The notes below the pieces were generated by a model. It worked only from the letters and a program-made list of their open reading frames with translations. It was not told the DNA's origin and made no database searches. A DNA stretch of 64,000 nucleotides, taken from NCBI GenBank assembly GCA_038049695.1, contig CP142457.1, positions 25,496,501 to 25,560,500 of the forward strand, in the 5' to 3' direction. This document shows positions 58,886 through 64,000 of the stretch, in pieces; position 1 is the stretch's first letter; every line of letters begins with the position of its first letter. Position numbers and translations under genes: made by a program. This DNA comes from Cinnamomum chago. Taxonomy: Eukaryota > Streptophyta > Magnoliopsida > Laurales > Lauraceae.

Positions 58886-60043
58886 GACTTCATGTAATCC
58901 ATCTAATGGACAAGGACAACAAGACAAGGACCACAAGAACAGAGTATTAGTACCTTGATACACAGAATTAGACACGGAAAAGCCTTTGGAAGGGATGAAC
59001 CAGCTTGAGTTTTTCCTATTTGAGAGGAATTTCAAAGTTCAGATAGCAATTCTAAGGCTACTAACTGCCGACCATCAAAAAAGAATCTTTGAAGGCAGGG
59101 AGTTGTAGTTAGCTTTGTAAATCATAATTGCCATCTACTAGTTAAAATAAAATAAAAAAATTTAAAAGACTGTAATTGCTTGCTTGTAAGGTGAGAGACG
59201 CTCTCATAGGAGCATCTCCCATTTAGTTTTATGTTATAGTTTTAGTGTTATTATCTTAGATTTTTAAATACAGTAATTTTGGTAATGATTGGTATGTTCT
59301 CCATCATTAATTTGACTTTAATTAAATTAATATCTTAACCTAAATTTTATAGCTTAGTGTTGTTAATTTTTTTTTATTTCCAACCACTAGGACCGTAATA
59401 TATCATTATGAGCCCGCTTAATAAATCCAAATATTTATATTTCCCTTACTCCTTCTCTCATCTTGCTTCCTTTATAAATCTTTTTTTTATGTTTTTCCTT
59501 TCTTTTTTGGCCCTTGTTGGGCATAGGCCTCTCACACTAGTATATATTAAAGCAAACAGGGAGGAGGGCTGTGAGGGGTGCCACGCCATCACCCACATGA
59601 GTTCTTCTTTTAGAAAAATCACTTAGAAAATAGAGAGGGAGGCTTTGCCTTTCACGTGGGGCATTGCTTGGTGCCTTTCTCAATCTTCTAAAATCTTTCC
59701 CCCTCATCAAGCAATTATACATTCCTAAAATCCCTCTCTCTAAATACTTCCCTAAAATCTCTGATCCTCCTATTATCTCTCCCTCTAAGTCTACCTTAAA
59801 ATCTCTCATCTCCCTAATATTCCTCATCAATTACGATTTCTTCTAATCACATTAAAATTTCATTATTCTAATCTCTCATTCTAATACTTGGTAACTTTAA
59901 GATTTGAAATTTAAAGAGCAGGGGATTAAAGACTGACTCCTCAAATCACCTAAAAGAATTTAAATCAATCCCCCTCCTCGTGGCCCCTTTTTAATGGAAT
60001 TTGGTTCTTAAAAGTTCCATCCACATTAACATTCATTCCTAGA
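58886..60043. other. no gene seen; one MITE end
   Basis: AT-rich sequence. At 59187-59220 the text AGGTGAGAGACGCTCTCATA and GGAGCATCTCCC match, in inverse orientation, the left end of the MITE at 6449, so a single terminus of that family remains here. A TC-rich stretch at 59690-59830 has no sustained coding signature. Confidence 0.5.
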
Positions 60044-62634
60044 AAAAATGTTACACCCCGACCCAAATTAATCATGATTAAGGCTAATTAATTAGGATTA
60101 ATGCTAATTAAGCATGAATAATTGTATTAATGAAGGTCAATGACCAAAGAGAGAGAAATTAGTCTCAAATGATGCATTAAGCATAATAGAATGGACTAAG
60201 ATGAAATTGAATTGGTTAAAGTGAGTTTAGACTCAAACAAGGTAGGCTAAGGACTTCTTTGTAAATACGAGTTTTCACGTATTTCGTCAAATGCGGAAAT
60301 TCTTGATACCAACACGTGTATCTTGAATAGTACGTTAACTTTCATAATAGACGCGACTCTATTTGACTTCAAATGGACCAAATGAGACTTCATTTGACCC
60401 AAAATGTAATTTGGCTTATTAAGAGGGGGTTTTTGTGTAAGAGGGTCTTATATTAGAATGGAATGAGTCATTTCCTCATTTCAACCAAACCCTAGACTCA
60501 TTCCTGTCATCTTCTTCCATTTTCCTTATCAAGCATCAAGAAAGGAGCTTGTGTGTGTGATTAAATGGGTGCTAGCTTCACCAACTTCATATTCCCCACC
60601 TTCCCTTTTGGTTCATTGGAGAAGAAGTGCAAATCTCTCTTCATTAAAGCTAGGGGGCTCCTCTAGTTGAACTACAAGTAAGTGCTTGGAGTTTTTAATG
60701 AGTTTACAAGTCATAAGGAGTGATTAGGCATGATTTCTAGCACAAATAACTTATAGATTTGTGTATTTTGTGTTTCCATGGAGTTAGGGTTTCATTTGGG
60801 GGTTTTCATCTCAAATCAAGCTAAAAAAGGGCCTTGAGTTAACTAGACTTCAAGAAAGGCAAGTATAACCACTTGCTTGTGATTAGTGTTAATCATTGTA
60901 AAGTTCATTGAGTTTTCCATGGATTTGGAGTTTATGTATTTTCCATTGAGTTTTGGGAATTTATTATGGATTGATTGAAATGGTTAGTGATGATGCATGA
61001 AAAGGGAACATGAAGTTCTATTTTCTTGTGTGATGGGAGTAATTTGAATGTGTAAAAGAGAAGAAAGGAAAAGGGAGAAAAATCAGGTTTTCGGACCTGC
61101 AACTCGTCCCAGGTCCGATCGATCGGACATACAGACTGATCGATCGGACTGTCATTTAACTGAGAGATTTTTCGGTCCGATCGATCGGACATACAGACCG
61201 ATCGATCAGACAGTCCGTAACTGGGACATGATTTCAGGCCGATCGATCGGACCCAGTGGAAATTGATATATTTTTTTTGGAACCAATTACGCTTTCTATG
61301 AGTATTAATGGTCTATAAATTAGTGTTAGAGCTAATTGTACCCTAATATAAGATTATCAAGATTAGAGAAACTAATAGAAAAGAATGGTGACGAATTAAG
61401 TACCAATTCTTCAAATGTGTTGTCTAAACCTGCATAAGTGTTAGCTTAGGTTATTTGAATGTACAAACTACTATCAAAGTGATGTTCATCAAGAATAACA
61501 CATACATTAAATAACAAGCGTTTCACCCATTTATTTGGTTTAGAAATTTGATTGTAAACTTGAATAGAATTAATAGATGTGGTGTGATTTTCAAATCAGA
61601 CACTACTTAGTAATTCCTTAAGCTCGTTATTGAGCTGAACTGAACGATACAAATTGATGAATGAACAGTTACTAATGGTAACAATGAAATGAATAATCCT
61701 GCTGCAGCAGATGGATTTGGGGGCGTTCTGGAGCTCCGTGGTGATGCTAGTTGTCCCTGGCCCGGACACTAGTAAGTCCCACATATTCCGATCGTATCTA
61801 TGGATATTGATTGATGCCTTCCATTTGGAAGATGAATCCTTCCTTTGAGGGAAGATGGTAAATCAATGAAATGAAATAAATGGAATGAAGTAACTGAAAT
61901 GAAATGAAATCAATGAAATGAAGTAACTGAAATGAAACGAAATGAATGAATGAGAACTATGATAGTGAATATCTTGTGAATGTCTATTGATCAATTCTTA
62001 TGTTACCTATTGTCATTGTAGGAATTATCTAGATTTGTCTAGAATGGTAATTGTTACCAAATGGATTTAATTAATTCAGTATATGTAATAACATGTGCTA
62101 TTACAAGATTTGTTTATACATTGTTGAACCGTCGTGTTCATTAGTGTTATTGATGACATCACAGGCCCGTTTGCCATTGCCGATGAAGCAGTGCCCCCGG
62201 CGCCAGCGGAGGAGACCGCTCCGGTTCCTCCAGGAGGACTGAACGAATGGAACGGCCGGAATACCGTTTGAAATGGGTATTCGAGTGCGAGAAAGAATTA
62301 TAACATTTTGAGAAACGTTTGAAAAGTATTTTGTTTAACCATTTTGGGATGTAATTAATTATTACTGCATGGTGTTTTGGGTACACACCGATTGGCAAGA
62401 ATTGATGGGAATGATACATGTATAAGGACCTTATTCTTTTGTATACGTGTAAATCAAAATTTGATATTGTCAAATATATATATGTTTCCGCATTATTGTG
62501 TATTTGACAGGTTTATTGAGAATGTTATCCCTTGTGGATTCTGTTTTAACTTTGGTTAATTAGGAGTTCACGGGAGTAAGTATGGACTCACGGCCCGTGG
62601 TTATCGTAATTCGGGCCTGGGTCGTGACAAAAAA
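60044..62634 (+). mobile_element. 2.6-kb solo LTR (60049-62629) with AAAAA duplication
   Basis: It starts TGTTACACCCCGACCC at 60049 and ends GGGCCTGGGTCGTGACA at 62629, with inverse termini. AAAAA flanks it on both sides (60044-60048, 62630-62634), although an A run makes this duplication weak by itself. No primer site or coding region follows. The ends match 15296-18504 and 32784-36827. The cluster of GATCGATC palindromes lies at 61113-61253, after a purine-rich tract. Confidence 0.75.
61113..61253. repeat. five GTCCGATCGATCGGAC-type palindromes
   Basis: Perfect 16-bp GTCCGATCGATCGGAC at 61113-61128 and 61175-61190. Near copies are at 61136 (CTGATCGATCGGAC), 61197 (ACCGATCGATCAGAC) and 61238 (GGCCGATCGATCGGACC). 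ACATACAGAC separates the first and third pairs, so the unit is about 62 bp repeated twice plus a half unit. Confidence 0.9.
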
Positions 62635-64000
62635 TCTTCTCCTTCTCTCTTAGCTAATCTTATCTTTTAGATCACATCCACCCACCTTAATTATCTCATT
62701 CAAATTTCTCTTCCTTCCTACTTAAAGAAAAGCCTTCCTGCCAAAGATGTTTGCAATCAATTGCGAAATCGGACTCCAATTTCAAAATCGGATCCTACCT
62801 CTATAATATATATTAATTGTTTTTCCTATTATTATAGGAGGGATGATTGGGACATTTTCATCTAACCAATCCATAGAGGTCGACATTTTCTAATCTTCTC
62901 TCTTTGCATTCTCTCACATAGGAATTCCATTAAAATTGCATATATAATAGTCTAGGATGATCAACTGATTCACAAGAATATAGTAGAGAAAAGAGAGAGA
63001 GAGAGAGAGAGAGAGAGTATGTTTGTTTCAACTGACAAAGTCTATATCTCTAATGTGATTTTTTTTATTTTTTTATTTCTAATGTTTGTTGATTGGAGAT
63101 AGTATTGTGGGTTTTTTTTTCTTTTTTTATATTATTTTTCTTCAACAGGATTGGTGAATCCAAGATTGAGTTCAAAGCAAGGGGTGGCTCTTATTAGAGA
63201 TATTGGGGTCTCAACCCATTGTATAAATTCCGTGTTAAACCAAATAACGACCCTCTTATTTAGGAAAATACTTTATTTCTTATAAAAAAAACCTTATCTT
63301 AGCCCTACATGTGTGCACCTTATTTGATGATTTGAGATTTCATGATGCTGCATTTAGTAGTTTTTATATGGTTATGACAAGATAATGATATTTTTTCCTG
63401 CAGATTTTTTGGTACCTTTTGTTTATTATAATTAATTATATTTTTATTGTCTTTTCCTTTTTATTTTTTAGGATCCCCATTTGGATTCTTCAAAGGGTTG
63501 CTTGAAAAGGGGGATTACGCAAAATTATACCGACAAAATAAAAAGCAATTATGATTCAAATGGAATAATGACACGAAACTGAACTTTACCCTCAATGGGC
63601 CCCACATATTATTAAACCAGCAATAAGAGGAGGAGAAAAAAGAAGAAACAAGAGGTCATTTGGCTTTGATTGGGTATGATCTCATCAGTAGGCCCACATT
63701 TCACCAATTTAGATCTAATGGGTCAGTGGTGGATCCCTTCAATTTCCTAAAGATAGAGTCAACATTAACCCTTATAGGACTTTATAATATTTTCTTAGTT
63801 ACGCTTTTTAAATAATTTTAGTTCCTTTCCCTAACCAAACAAATGGAACTACAATTTGAAGTAAGAATTTAGTTATATTTTTAGGAGCGGGCCTTTGTTG
63901 ATAGTAATATATTAAATAAAGAGCCGGGAATTTAAAAGGGGCTACATATCCCTTCAACTAGTGCACCCTGAGACAGTGGGATCTGTGGACCACTTTTGAG
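62635..64000. other. no gene seen
   Basis: AT-rich flanking sequence with a GA microsatellite at 62990-63017 and T-rich runs. No splice-bounded coding block, tRNA or terminal repeat recognised. Confidence 0.5.

Overview
The window is nuclear DNA of a flowering plant. Protein-coding exons are short and separated by long introns with GT..AG borders, several plant-specific families appear (an RH1-type DEAD-box helicase, an RBR-type E3 ligase exon with an RNase H-like domain, an Athila-lineage retroelement), and most of the sequence is nested transposable elements. I cannot name the species; a large TE-rich genome, perhaps of a woody or early-branching angiosperm, would fit.

Region 1 (1-3419) has no supported gene. 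It holds the right end of a CACTA DNA transposon (to 2756) with a 370-bp tandem repeat. Region 2 (3420-20984, + strand) is the 3' two thirds of a DEAD-box RNA helicase 1 gene: six exons join into 315 codons without a break, although two introns have grown to 6.3 and 9.0 kb. Those introns contain foldback elements, a perfect 46-bp-arm palindrome, a 340-bp solo LTR, an old non-coding copia-like element that itself received a 5'-truncated L1 and a 3.2-kb solo LTR, and an RTE/SINE-like repeat.

Region 3 (21000-23400) has a Gypsy LTR with a decayed gag start, abutting a CACTA terminus. Region 4 (24100-31560, - strand) is a row of same-strand host gene pieces: two unidentified exons, six internal exons of U1-70K with an in-frame stop in the RRM, the second exon of ribosomal protein eL41, and one exon of an RNase H-like/RBR E3 ligase. 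Each lacks its remaining exons, which looks like a transduplicated mosaic. Region 5 (31600-38141) is an unidentified repeat-bearing reading frame split by a solo LTR (31839-37593, TSD ACTTC) that is itself split by a second solo LTR (32784-36827, TSD AAACT).

Region 6 (39236-43413, - strand) is a DHHC palmitoyltransferase pseudogene with a nonsense codon, a frameshift, a solo LTR in one intron and an LTR fragment where its 5' part should be. Region 7 (46195-58546) is a complete, young Athila-type LTR retrotransposon: 1368-bp LTRs differing at six positions, GTACT target duplication, tRNA-Asp-type primer site, one uninterrupted gag-pol frame and a second env-position frame behind a long ATG-free leader. 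It inserted 8 bp ahead of the ATG of a short F-box gene (58550-58885). Region 8 (60049-62629) is another solo LTR, followed by gene-free sequence to the end.

The most unusual pattern is that three different LTR elements (15296-18504, 60049-62629 and the Athila element) each carry a tight cluster of short perfect GC-rich palindromes after a purine-rich tract.
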